Source: JBFHRE01 sp041746105
Lineage (GTDB): Bacteria; Actinomycetota; Acidimicrobiia; Spongiisociales; ZC4RG35
Length of the DNA stretch: 24,508 nt
Direction of reading: 5' to 3'
NCBI GenBank assembly: GCA_041746105.1
Contig: JBGTHP010000024.1
Span: 1-24,508, forward strand
Shown here: piece by piece, positions 1 to 7,706 of the stretch
Numbering within the stretch: the stretch's first letter is position 1
Layout: the number at the start of each line of letters is the position of its first letter
Position numbers and translations under genes: made by a program
The notes under the pieces: generated by a model
The model's input: only the letters and a program-made list of their open reading frames with translations
The model's database searches: none
What the model was told of the DNA's origin: nothing

Positions 1-1096
1 GGTCGTTCAAGAAACTGGCGTATTCGGTCGATACAAGGGACATGAAGCGCTTGGCATCGCAAGGTCCTGGCGATCGGGGTGGATCCGCCCAGCCCCAACA
101 CGGTCAGAGTGACGAGTGACAGCGCTAGCGGCCAGCGGCCACCACGCATGCCCGTGACCAGCACATAAACCCAGGCCAGGACCGCGGCTCCCCACGGCAC
201 CACCGCGAACATCAACGCCGACGAAAGCGTGTCGAAGAAATTGTCCCGGCTCCATGCGGGATCGGGACTTGCCGGAGCGGATCCGAGGCACTCCAAAGCC
301 AATACGGCAACAGCACCAAGCCAACCACCATGAACGCCAAAACGGCCAGAAACCCGCCCCGTCCGAAGATCGCCACGAAGCCGCTCCTGCCCTGCTCCGC
401 CCGCGATCGCGACAAGACCGCAAGCCCGACCGCGCCAAGGAAGAAGACAGCGCCGAAGATGATGGTGACGTGGTGGACCGCCGCCGCCGCCCCAACCAGC
501 AGAACCGACTGGCCAAGTGCTCGAACGTCGCCCAGTTTGAGCCAGGACGCAACCGGAGGAGCAGCGTGAAGGAGAAGGGCCAACGCCAGGACGGTCGGCA
601 ATTGACCAAAAACGTGAACGGTCTGCGTCAGGGCCGTGGAAAGAACCATGCCGATCGCGGCAAATCCGGCGCTACGGGGACCCACCCAAATCCTGGCGAA
701 CCGATAGACCCCGCCCACCAGCAACAAGATCGCCAACAACTGGGCTACCACAAAGGCCGTCTCCAATCCGACCAGTGTCCCGATGGCGGCAACACTCTGA
801 TGGGAGGCCGGGGGGTAGCTCGCAACCGAAAACCCGGTGTACCAACGAGGCTCGAACATCTGGAACCATGACTGGCGGTAGTGATCGGCAAAGAAGATGT
901 GGACATAGGCGTCATAGGTACCGCGCCATCACCCCGCAAAGAGGAGGCCGCCATGGAACACCGCCGCGAGAATCAAGGCCAGGAGGAACGGCCGCCGACC
1001 GAGGTCATCGGTGGATCCAGGCGACGGCCCGGCAGCAGAATCTGTCAGGCTGAGTTCGACAGCAGAGCGCCGTCGCTCGATGTCTGTGGTCGCCAT
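1..1096 (-). pseudogene. Multi-pass membrane protein, GT-C/PTPS-related type, frame-disrupted and cut by the window edge
   Basis: Read leftwards from ATG at 1096, the frame gives a short cytoplasmic N-terminus, a hydrophobic helix, then a conserved-looking segment (GTYDAYVHIFFADHYRQ, then WYTGFSVASYPPASHQ) and several further membrane helices. This resembles large integral membrane proteins annotated as PTPS-related or GT-C-like glycosyltransferases; the exact family is inference. Two lesions break it. An in-frame TGA lies at 929-931 (codon 56), just before GTYDAYVH. Near 250-253 the frame must shift by one base to pass from PIPHG to RDNFFDTLSSALMFAVV. The frame may fail again in the last ~60 bases, but I cannot settle that. 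The frame upstream of 929 joins exactly to the frame downstream, so the TGA is a point-like change. The gene start overlaps the end of the upstream glycosyltransferase by about 52 nt, suggesting co-transcription in a glycan-assembly pair. Either decay or assembly error would explain it. Confidence 0.65.
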
Positions 1097-1867
1097 GCTG
1101 GCTCACGGTAGGCCCCGACGATCGCCATTCCCCTGATTCTGATCACGTCGCGGAGGAAACGAAAGGGCTCTGTGATCGGGTTCACCTTCGAGAACGGAGC
1201 GTCAAACCAGCGGACCGGTTCTTCGTGGACTTCAAAGCCGAGTTTGCGAGCGAGAAAAAGCACCTCGAGATCAAAAAGCAAAACCGTCCAGGCGCTGATA
1301 CGAGAAGATTTCGTTGGCGGCCGCTCTTGTGAAGAGTTTGAAGCCACATTGGGTGTCCCTGACGTCGGTTCTCAACATGAATCTCACCAGCCACTGGAGA
1401 CCGCGACTGAGTGCCTCTCGTAGATTCGACCGGTTCGAGACCGAAGACCCGGCCGAGGCACGCGACCCGACAACGATGTCAGAAACGCCGCCCTCGATCT
1501 TGGACAGAAGATGGTCGAGTTCGTCGATCGGCGTCGAATTGTCGGCGTCACAGAACAGGATCAGGTCGCCGCGCGACGCACGGACACCTGCCCTCACCGC
1601 CGCACCCTTTCCGGCATTGGCGTCGGCTTTGACCAGCCCCAGATTGGCCAACTGCAACTCCTCGACCAGTTCCACGGTGCGGTCGCTCGAACCGTCGTCT
1701 GAGACGATGCACTCCCAGTCGAGGCCGGCGGCGGAAACATGGACCGCGATCGCGGCCAGGGTTGGGACGATCCGCTCTTCTTCGTTGTAGGTGGGGATCA
1801 CCACAGACAAACGCGGCCTCGCCGCGCTAGGGGTCGACCGCCATTGGTCGAAAAGTGCGTATGTCAT
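1045..1867 (-). pseudogene. GT2 family glycosyltransferase (polyprenyl-phosphate sugar transferase-like) with a one-base frameshift
   Basis: The N-terminal part has the GT-A nucleotide-sugar fold signatures SVVIPTYNEEERI, a DDGSSD turn, and the metal-binding DAD in LILFCDADNSTP. Later DTQCGFKLF is typical of dolichol/polyprenyl-phosphate mannosyl- or glucosyltransferases. The reading frame stops at TGA 1271-1273 in a run of five T (minus strand; A1273-1277). Dropping one T gives DGFAFDLEVLFLARKLGF and runs on through VRWFDAPFSKVNPI to a stop at 1045. The repaired length is 273 residues, right for the family. I start it at ATG 1867, preceded by GAGGGGAG with good spacing, rather than at the TTG six codons upstream. 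It probably transfers a sugar to a lipid carrier on the inner membrane face, working with the downstream membrane protein. The lesion may be a homopolymer error or a real mutation. Confidence 0.75.
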
Positions 1868-1922
1868 ATTCTCCCCTCGTGCCAACTAGAGAATCGGCGG
1901 CACCAGGGCGGGCCTTGAGTCT

Positions 1923-2336
1923 TTACTGCAGTGGAAGCTCCACCAGCTCAACCAGGGTTCCCGCTAGATCCTTGGGATGAACAAAGGCGATTCGAGTTCC
2001 TCGGCCCCCCCGTCTGGCGGTCGAATCGATCAACCGGGCCCCAGCCGCCTGGAGATGGGCAAGAGAGTCGTCGATGTTGGCAACTGCATACGCCACATGA
2101 TGAAGCCCCTCTCCGTTTCTCTCGATAAATCGCCCCACCGGACTGTCCGCTGTCAGCGGCTGGACGAGTTGGATGAAGGAGCCTCCGATGGCAAGCATCA
2201 CCTCCTCCACACCTTGCTCGGCCACCACCTCTCGATGAAGCGGCGAGACGCCGTATTTGGACGAATATTCCTCGATCGAGGAGTCGAGATGCCTGACGGC
2301 TATGGCGACATGGTCGAGGTTGAGAAGCTTGATCAT
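1923..2336 (-). CDS. mce: Methylmalonyl-CoA epimerase
   Basis: This 137-residue protein belongs to the vicinal-oxygen-chelate (glyoxalase/bleomycin) fold. It should interconvert the R and S epimers of methylmalonyl-CoA, linking propionyl-CoA carboxylation to methylmalonyl-CoA mutase. The start LDHVAIAV supplies metal ligand His9. Gln56 in SFIQLVQP, a His in EGLHHVAYAV (79/80) and Glu130 in GTLVELVE complete the expected His/Gln/His/Glu metal site, and the length is normal. The ATG at 2336 has a CACAAT -10-like element 6 nt upstream. The gene is divergent from an acetyl-CoA acetyltransferase 64 bp away, which fits shared control of short-chain acyl-CoA metabolism. The mutase itself is not in this window. 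Confidence 0.93.
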   Translation of the reverse strand: MIKLLNLDHVAIAVRHLDSSIEEYSSKYGVSPLHREVVAEQGVEEVMLAIGGSFIQLVQPLTADSPVGRFIERNGEGLHHVAYAVANIDDSLAHLQAAGARLIDSTARRGGRGTRIAFVHPKDLAGTLVELVELPLQ

Positions 2337-2342
2337 GGATCG

Positions 2343-2348
2343 ATTGTG
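2343..2348 (-). promoter_or_regulatory. Possible -10 element of mce
   Basis: On the minus strand this reads CACAAT, six nt before the ATG at 2336. It matches the TATAAT consensus at four of six positions and has the spacing seen at other leaderless-type starts here. No clear -35 is seen; that region falls inside the inverted repeat at 2363-2389. Confidence 0.35.
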
Positions 2349-2362
2349 CCAGGCGCCGCCCG

Positions 2363-2389
2363 ATCGAACCGAGCCATCCCCGGTTCGAT
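2363..2389. promoter_or_regulatory. Perfect 9-bp inverted repeat, candidate operator between mce and thiolase
   Basis: ATCGAACCG (2363-2371) and CGGTTCGAT (2381-2389) are exact reverse complements separated by 9 bp. The repeat fills the -35 region of both divergent promoters, and its last base is the first base of the thiolase -10 box. The position and symmetry fit binding by a dimeric repressor, for example of the TetR or FadR type. The regulator is not identified in the window. Confidence 0.55.
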
Positions 2390-2394
2390 AGGCT
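2389..2394 (+). promoter_or_regulatory. -10 box of the thiolase-glpX operon (leaderless type)
   Basis: TAGGCT lies exactly 6 nt before the ATG at 2401, so transcription would begin at or next to the start codon. No Shine-Dalgarno sequence is present. The same layout recurs at several other genes in this window. Confidence 0.6.
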
Positions 2395-2400
2395 CAGACC

Positions 2401-3585
2401 ATGAGCAACCCAGTGATCACCGGTATCGCCAGAACACCAATTGGAAAATATGGCGGGGGCCTCGCCTCGCTCCGTGCGGTCGAACTAGGGGGACACGCCG
2501 TCGGTGAGGCTGTCAGGAGATCCAGCGTCGACCCCGCCGCCTTCGATGAAGTGATCTTGGGACATGTGCTCCAAGCCGGGGAAGGTCAGATAACGGCGCG
2601 CCAGGCTGCCGTCAGAGGCGGGCTGCCGATGACGGTGCCTTCGATCACGGTCAACAAGGTCTGTCTGTCGGGTTTGGCCGCAGTTGGGTGGGCCGCCCGC
2701 TCGATCAAGGCGAAGGAAGCGACTTTTGTCCTTGCGGGTGGGATGGAGTCGATGTCGAACGCCCCTTACGTCGTCCGAGAGGCTCGGTGGGGCGCTCGAA
2801 TAGGCGATATCAAGATGGTCGACGTGATGACCCACGACGGGCTCTTTTGCGCATTCGATCACTGCACCATGGGCGAATCCTCCGATCACAAGAACCAAGA
2901 ACTCGGAATCGGACGGAGCGAACAGGATGAGTGGTCGGCACGATCACATCAGCGAGCCCAGGCGGCGAGAGATGCTGGGGAATTTGTCGATGAGGTTGTT
3001 GCGGTTCCAGTGGCGCAGAAGAAGGGGGAACCACTTGTGATATCGGCCGATGAAGGGATCCGAGACGGGATGACTGCCGAAACACTCGGCTCGCTCCGCC
3101 CAGCTTTCATGAGCGACGGAACCCTGACCGCCGGAAACGCCTCGCAAATCTCGGATGGGGCAGCCGCGGTAGTGGTTGCTGACAGTGCCGCCGCGGCCGG
3201 AGCAGGCTCCCCAATCCTCGCCGAGATTCTCGCTTACGGTCAGGTCGGCGGTGGCGACGCTACCCTCCACGAAAGGCCCGCCGAGGCGATCAGGGTCGCA
3301 CTCAAGAACGCGGGACTCGATACAGCCGATCTCGCTCTCGTCGAAATCAACGAAGCATTTGCCGCAGTGGCGATCTGGTCGGCCAAGATGCTCGACCTGC
3401 CTGAATCCAAGGTGAATGTGCGGGGTGGAGCGGTGGCGCTCGGTCATCCGATCGGGTGCAGCGGCGCTCGACTGCTCGTCACACTCATCTCATCCTTGAA
3501 GAGTCGCGGTGGCGGCATCGGAGCGGTCGCACTCTGCGGGGGCGGCGGACAAGGTGATGCGATGATCGTCAGGGTGGGCGGCTGA
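2401..3585 (+). CDS. Acetyl-CoA C-acetyltransferase (thiolase)
   Basis: This 394-residue thiolase catalyses reversible condensation of two acetyl-CoA to acetoacetyl-CoA, or cleavage of 3-ketoacyl-CoA. The nucleophile is Cys88 in TVNKVCLSGL. The three C-terminal catalytic motifs are intact: NEAF (317-320), GHP with His349, and CGGGGQG with Cys379. Length and motif order match biosynthetic or short-chain thiolases of the AtoB/PhaA group; the sequence alone does not tell the degradative from the biosynthetic role. The start is ATG 2401, placed by a TAGGCT box 6 nt upstream and no Shine-Dalgarno sequence. It overlaps the following glpX gene by one base (TGATG), indicating one transcript and translational coupling. 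It is divergent from methylmalonyl-CoA epimerase, with a candidate operator between them. Confidence 0.93.
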   Translation: MSNPVITGIARTPIGKYGGGLASLRAVELGGHAVGEAVRRSSVDPAAFDEVILGHVLQAGEGQITARQAAVRGGLPMTVPSITVNKVCLSGLAAVGWAARSIKAKEATFVLAGGMESMSNAPYVVREARWGARIGDIKMVDVMTHDGLFCAFDHCTMGESSDHKNQELGIGRSEQDEWSARSHQRAQAARDAGEFVDEVVAVPVAQKKGEPLVISADEGIRDGMTAETLGSLRPAFMSDGTLTAGNASQISDGAAAVVVADSAAAAGAGSPILAEILAYGQVGGGDATLHERPAEAIRVALKNAGLDTADLALVEINEAFAAVAIWSAKMLDLPESKVNVRGGAVALGHPIGCSGARLLVTLISSLKSRGGGIGAVALCGGGGQGDAMIVRVGG

Positions 3586-4571
3586 TGGCTGAGATCCCAG
3601 ACAGAAACTTGGGCCTCGACCTCGCCAGGGTCACAGAGACGGCGGCGATGGCGGCGGCACGATGGCAGGGCCGAGGCGACAAGGAAGCTGCCGATCGAGC
3701 CGCGGTCGACGGGATGCGAGCACATCTCGGCACGCTCGACCTTGATGGGGTGGTCGTGATCGGCGAGGGCGAAAAAGACGAGGCCCCGATGCTCCATAAC
3801 GGCGAGCGCGTCGGCAATGGTTCCGGCAACGAGGTGGACATTGCGGTCGACCCGGTCGATGGCACCACTTTGACTGCTGCAGGCATGCCCGGAGCCCTGT
3901 CCGTCATCGCATTGGCAGAAAGGGGAACGATGTTCTCCCCCGGTTCCATGGTCTACATGGACAAGATCGCCGTGGGGTCGGTGGCCCGCGGCATGATCGA
4001 CCTCGACGCACCCGTGGCGGAGAACCTGGCCAAGGTCGCAAAGGCCAAGGGAGAGGACGTCAACGACTTGACGGTGATAATCCTGGATCGACCAAGGAAC
4101 AATCGGTATATCGAAGAGGTACGGAAGGCGGGAGCGAGGATACGGCTCATCCGCGACGGCGACGTCCAAGGTGCGATCGCGGCGGCGGCGCCCGAGTCGG
4201 GCATCGACATGCTTCTGGGAATCGGTGGGTCACCTGAGGGGGTGCTGGCGGCGGCGGCGTTGCGTTGCATGGGAGGAGAGATGCAAGGCAGGTTGTGGGC
4301 CAGAAACGATGAGGACCTCGAATACGCGAGGGAGAACGGATACGACCTGACTCAGGTCATGACGATCACCGATCTCGTCGGCGGCGCGAATGTTTCATTC
4401 GCCGCGACCGGCGTGACCGGAGGCGAGTTTCTGAGGGGTGTGGATTTCCACGGTGACGGTGCGATCACCCACTCCGTCATGATGCGTTCCAAGACCGGTT
4501 CGATTCGGTACATGGACGCCCACCACAATCTCACCAAGCTCAGGGTCATCTCTTCAATCGAATACGACTGA
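3585..4571 (+). CDS. glpX: Fructose-1,6-bisphosphatase, class II
   Basis: This 328-residue GlpX-type phosphatase hydrolyses fructose 1,6-bisphosphate to fructose 6-phosphate, the committed gluconeogenic step, using divalent metal. The metal and phosphate-site motifs are present: IGEGEKDEAPM (59-69), VDIAVDPVDGTT (84-95), DGD (191-193) and GGSPEGV (214-220). Length is normal. The ATG shares its A with the last base of the thiolase TGA, so translation is probably coupled. Pairing with an acetyl-CoA thiolase is unusual and suggests co-regulation when carbon enters as acyl-CoA or acetate; that is inference. The stop is 1 nt from the stop of the convergent transporter gene, leaving no room for a terminator. 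Confidence 0.94.
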   Translation: MAEIPDRNLGLDLARVTETAAMAAARWQGRGDKEAADRAAVDGMRAHLGTLDLDGVVVIGEGEKDEAPMLHNGERVGNGSGNEVDIAVDPVDGTTLTAAGMPGALSVIALAERGTMFSPGSMVYMDKIAVGSVARGMIDLDAPVAENLAKVAKAKGEDVNDLTVIILDRPRNNRYIEEVRKAGARIRLIRDGDVQGAIAAAAPESGIDMLLGIGGSPEGVLAAAALRCMGGEMQGRLWARNDEDLEYARENGYDLTQVMTITDLVGGANVSFAATGVTGGEFLRGVDFHGDGAITHSVMMRSKTGSIRYMDAHHNLTKLRVISSIEYD

Positions 4572-4572
4572 C

Positions 4573-5457
4573 CTAACGACGCCGCCTCATACCGAGGTCG
4601 AGGGCCGCAGACCCGGCGAGAGCACCTAAAACGAGCATCCCTCCAATGAGGGCAGATCGACTAGGGCTTTCGTCGGCGAAGAGCCACACCCACAACGGCC
4701 CGAGAACTGTCTCCAACAACGAAACGAGGGCCACCTCGGCCGCAGGCGCCATCCGTGCCCCGACTGCGAATATGGCCATTCCGGTTCCTAGCTGGATACC
4801 ACCAAAAACCGCCAGAAGTGCCAGATCACTGCCGGAAACCGCCAAACCTCCGGCCAGCAAGGCCGATACCGCCAGTCCCAGGAATGGACCGATCGCCATC
4901 GCCGGCGTCATCGAAATGTCGCGATGTTTGCGGATGATCACCGTGGCGGTGGCAAAAGCAAAAGGAGTCAGGAAGGCAACCAGATCCCCACGAAGTGAGC
5001 CGGCGCCGACCGACCCCCTGACCATGAACGTGATACCCGCCAGCGATACCGCCATCGCCAACCAGGTCTGCGACCTGACCATCTCCCCGAGGAACCAGCG
5101 TCCCAACAGTGCCGCTACAAAAGGGGTTGTTGCCAGGATCACCAGCGTGTTCGCAACACTCGTCAAACCGAGTGCCACCACAAAAGCGAGAGAGGCCGTT
5201 GCAAAACACGCCCCGACCACGATGCCGGGCCAGCCAACGTCCCGAAACGCGGTGGCCGTTCGGCTGCGCTCCCTGGCCAGAACAAAGCCGAAAACAACCA
5301 ATAACGCAAAAACCGATCGCCAGAAACTGATGGTCCAGGAGTCGGTCACCTCCAGGGAACGCACGATGAGCCCGCCGACGCTCCAGACGGTGGCCGCAGC
5401 CGCCACCAGCAGGAGGCCTCCAACTCGATTGGTGCCGTGGGGTTCTGGGACACTCAT
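4573..5457 (-). CDS. EamA/DMT family transporter
   Basis: This 294-residue, very hydrophobic protein has about ten predicted membrane helices arranged as two repeats of the EamA domain, the layout of drug/metabolite exporters. Family marks are the SFWR segment after the first helix, a GLTSVANTLVIL helix in the first repeat, and LETVLGPLWVWLFADE followed by LIGG near the end. The C-terminus is a short basic tail (MRRRR), which is expected to stay in the cytoplasm. The substrate cannot be told from the sequence; relatives export amino acids or other small metabolites. The ATG at 5457 has a TAGGTT -10 box 9 nt upstream and no clear Shine-Dalgarno sequence. The gene follows the ABC permease on the same strand, but a hairpin and its own promoter separate them. 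Confidence 0.88.
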   Translation of the reverse strand: MSVPEPHGTNRVGGLLLVAAAATVWSVGGLIVRSLEVTDSWTISFWRSVFALLVVFGFVLARERSRTATAFRDVGWPGIVVGACFATASLAFVVALGLTSVANTLVILATTPFVAALLGRWFLGEMVRSQTWLAMAVSLAGITFMVRGSVGAGSLRGDLVAFLTPFAFATATVIIRKHRDISMTPAMAIGPFLGLAVSALLAGGLAVSGSDLALLAVFGGIQLGTGMAIFAVGARMAPAAEVALVSLLETVLGPLWVWLFADESPSRSALIGGMLVLGALAGSAALDLGMRRRR

Positions 5458-5466
5458 GGCTGGCGC

Positions 5467-5472
5467 AACCTA
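5467..5472 (-). promoter_or_regulatory. -10 box of the EamA transporter gene
   Basis: On the minus strand this reads TAGGTT, 9 nt before the ATG at 5457. It fits the TAnnnT boxes at other starts in the window and implies a leader of only a few nucleotides. Confidence 0.5.
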
Positions 5473-5479
5473 GCCAGAA

Positions 5480-5508
5480 ACCGCGAGGTCGCCGGCCGAA
5501 TTCGCGGT
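5480..5508 (-). terminator. Hairpin after the ABC permease, possible weak terminator
   Basis: Arms ACCGCGA and TCGCGGT (7 bp, exact) enclose a 15-nt loop, 8 nt beyond the permease stop at 5517. In the direction of transcription only TTT follows, so a classical intrinsic terminator is not well supported. It separates the ABC operon from the EamA promoter. Confidence 0.35.
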
Positions 5509-5516
5509 GTGGCCCC

Positions 5517-6710
5517 TTACAGGTGCGAATCGGAGAAGGCGTCGCGCCATCTGACCCTTGCTCCGGTCTTGAGAAGCCCGCCGGCATACACCCTCGCGCC
5601 AAAACGAAGCAGGAGTAGAAGCGAAACGATGGCTACGACTATCGACAGTCCAACCTCCCACCAGGGCATGGCCTTGAGCGCAAAACGGAGAGGGACGACA
5701 AACGGTGCGGTTGGGGGGAGATAGGTTGTGATCAGCGCCACCGGACCGTCGGGATCGCCGAGCACACTGAAGCTCGCAAAAAACCCGGCGACGGCGAGGA
5801 TCGTGAACGGAGCGGCTGTGCTTTGTGCGTCTTCCGATCTGGTGGCGAGAGCGCCGGCCGCCCCAAATCCCAGGCTGTAGAGGGCGAACCCCAATATGAA
5901 CCAGATGACGAGCATGACCATCGAGTCGATCGGAAGCTCTGGTAGGTCTAGTTGCCCGGTCATCTGAACACCGACCAGTGCAACCGTGATCGTAAAAACG
6001 AACTGACCCAGACCGAGCAGGCCGATGCCGAGTACCTTTCCCGCCAGCAGATGGCGAGGTTCCAGTGTTGCCAAGAGAACCTCGACGACCCTGCTCGACT
6101 TCTCCTCGGTGACCCCGGTCAGAGTCCACGTCCCGTAGGTGAGCACGGCGACGTACATGAGTACGAGGCCGGCATAGGCCACCAACGCTCTCGACTCGTT
6201 CTCGGATTCCTCGGTGCCGGTCAGGCTCTCCACTGCGAGGGGTCGGGACGAGATCAGCTCGAGGATCTCGGCCGACTCTGGATCTGCGAGGAGTGATTCG
6301 ATGCGGACCGACGCCGCCGACTCTTGCAGCATCCGCTCGAGATCCGACTCGCTGATGACGCCGACCGATTCGACGACGATTCGAGATCCGTCGACCAGAA
6401 CCGCCTCGACCGCTCCCGCCTCGAGCGAGACCCTGGCAGAATCCTCATCGGCAAAACTCGTGATAACGAGCGCTCCATCCCCGTTCTCGATCTCGACCAG
6501 TTTTTCGACGCCCTCAACAACCGCCTCATTTCCGGACCCGACCAAACCGAGCTCGAAAGTCGCCGGACGCCCATCGAAGACGACCGGCAAAAGGATCAGC
6601 GCCAACACCAGGACCACCGTGAGCGCAGCCGAAAAACGGAATGCCTTGCTTCGCAGACGCTCGCGCAGTTCGCGCATCGTCACCAGCCAAATGGCACGCC
6701 GGCCGGTCAC
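5517..6710 (-). CDS. ABC-2 type transporter permease (NatB-like)
   Basis: This 397-residue permease is the membrane half of an ABC exporter. One N-terminal helix (about 27-44) is followed by a large extracytoplasmic region rich in Glu, Ser and Val (about 45-195), then a block of five or six helices in the C-terminal half. Between the first two helices of that block sits GVTEEKSSRVVEVLLATLEP, the coupling-loop motif typical of NatB and other ABC-2 permeases. NatB relatives export sodium in some species, but here the substrate is unknown. The GTG start at 6710 overlaps the ATPase stop by four bases (GTGA), so the two are translationally coupled. A hairpin follows the stop. Confidence 0.88.
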   Translation of the reverse strand: MTGRRAIWLVTMRELRERLRSKAFRFSAALTVVLVLALILLPVVFDGRPATFELGLVGSGNEAVVEGVEKLVEIENGDGALVITSFADEDSARVSLEAGAVEAVLVDGSRIVVESVGVISESDLERMLQESAASVRIESLLADPESAEILELISSRPLAVESLTGTEESENESRALVAYAGLVLMYVAVLTYGTWTLTGVTEEKSSRVVEVLLATLEPRHLLAGKVLGIGLLGLGQFVFTITVALVGVQMTGQLDLPELPIDSMVMLVIWFILGFALYSLGFGAAGALATRSEDAQSTAAPFTILAVAGFFASFSVLGDPDGPVALITTYLPPTAPFVVPLRFALKAMPWWEVGLSIVVAIVSLLLLLRFGARVYAGGLLKTGARVRWRDAFSDSHL

Positions 6711-7588
6711 TTGACGGCTTCCCGAAACAGATGTGACAACGAAGGGGTCGAGTAGCTCAGGTGTCGAATGCCGCCGGCGGCGGCAATCGAGGTCAGTAGC
6801 CCCGAAAAGTCGGTTTCGGCCGAGACCACCAGCCGGTGCCAGCTTCCGTCTGACTCCGCCTCGTAACGGGCGAGTTCGGCAGGGAGCATCGTCCCGGCAT
6901 CGGTCTCGACCTCCAGCACCCTGACGGCGGACCCGTCCTTGAGCGCTCGCACTTCACCCGCCAGGACCACCCTTCCGGCATTGACGATCGCCACGTCGTC
7001 GCAGAGGTCTTCGACCAGATCGAGCTGGTGGCTCGAAAAGATCACGGCCGATCCCGACCTGGTGCTTTCTCGCAAGATCATCGACATCGTCTCGACACCC
7101 ATTGGATCGAGACCGCTGAAGGGCTCGTCCAGAACCACCAACTCAGGGGAATGAACAAGGGCCGCCGCGAGTTGTATTCGTTGCTGGTTGCCGTGCGACA
7201 GGCTTTCCAGGTCGTCATTTCGTCGATCGGTCAGCCCCAATCGCTCGAGCCACGCCATCGAGAGATCGCGTGCCACAACGCGGGATTGGCCATGGAGCTG
7301 TCCGATGTAGGTAAGCTGTTCCTCGAGACGCATTCTTGGGTAGAGCCCGCGTTGCTCCGGCATGTAGCCGAATCGCAACCGATCCGCCTTCCCCACTTCC
7401 TTGCCCTCCCACCGGACTTCACCCCCGTCTAGGCGGAGCAGGCCAAAAACGGCCCGCATCGTGGTGGTTTTGCCTGCGCCGTTTGGTCCGAGGAATCCGA
7501 GCATCCGCCCTCGTGCCGCCGTCAACGACACGTCGGCCAGCGCCTGGACGGTGCCGTACGACTTTCGGAGATGTGACAACTCGAGCAT
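6707..7588 (-). CDS. ABC transporter ATP-binding protein (NatA-like)
   Basis: This 293-residue ATPase energises the exporter whose permease is the next gene. All nucleotide-binding motifs are intact: Walker A GPNGAGKTT (34-42), Q-loop Gln79 in MPEQRGLYP, signature LSHGNQQ (130-136), Walker B VVLDEPFSGLD (151-161) and switch His187 in SSHQLD. The signature has His-Gly-Asn instead of the usual Ser-Gly-Gly/Lys-Gly-Asn pattern; LSHGNQQ-type variants are common in ABC-2 exporters. A C-terminal domain of about 80 residues (from ~213) follows, as in NatA-like proteins (DUF4162 type). The ATG at 7588 has a TAGGGT -10 box 9 nt upstream. The gene is divergent from the small unknown gene at 7707. Confidence 0.92.
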   Translation of the reverse strand: MLELSHLRKSYGTVQALADVSLTAARGRMLGFLGPNGAGKTTTMRAVFGLLRLDGGEVRWEGKEVGKADRLRFGYMPEQRGLYPRMRLEEQLTYIGQLHGQSRVVARDLSMAWLERLGLTDRRNDDLESLSHGNQQRIQLAAALVHSPELVVLDEPFSGLDPMGVETMSMILRESTRSGSAVIFSSHQLDLVEDLCDDVAIVNAGRVVLAGEVRALKDGSAVRVLEVETDAGTMLPAELARYEAESDGSWHRLVVSAETDFSGLLTSIAAAGGIRHLSYSTPSLSHLFREAVK

Positions 7589-7597
7589 GAGGACTCG

Positions 7598-7603
7598 ACC
7601 CTA
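7598..7603 (-). promoter_or_regulatory. -10 box of the ABC exporter operon
   Basis: On the minus strand this reads TAGGGT, 9 nt before the ATG at 7588. No Shine-Dalgarno sequence lies between, consistent with leaderless or very short-leader transcription. Confidence 0.5.
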
Positions 7604-7632
7604 GACGGGATCGTGATGCTCAATCCAAACCC

Positions 7633-7657
7633 CGCCGGCAGCGAAGCTGCACCGGCG
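7633..7657. other. Hairpin in the divergent region 7589-7706
   Basis: CGCCGG + CAGC pair with GCTG + CCGGCG around a GAA loop, with a two-base bulge (7650-7651). No T-run follows on either strand, so it is not an obvious terminator. It lies between the ABC operon promoter and the small unknown gene. Its role is unknown; it could be an operator or part of a leader. Confidence 0.35.
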
Positions 7658-7706
7658 CTTAAAAGCCATAAAGAGGCGCCGACATGGCCCTCGAGAAAGG
7701 AAGCCG

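Noticed and set aside
7..609. 200-residue minus-strand open frame
   Set aside because: It is a shifted frame over the membrane gene, with low-complexity Arg/Ser/Trp composition. The membrane-like sequence lies in the other two frames.
929..931. TGA read as Trp or selenocysteine in the membrane protein
   Set aside because: TGA is the stop codon of several intact genes here (thiolase, glpX, purB, purS), and no stem-loop resembling a SECIS element was noticed after it. The same gene has another frame break, so a lesion is the simpler explanation.
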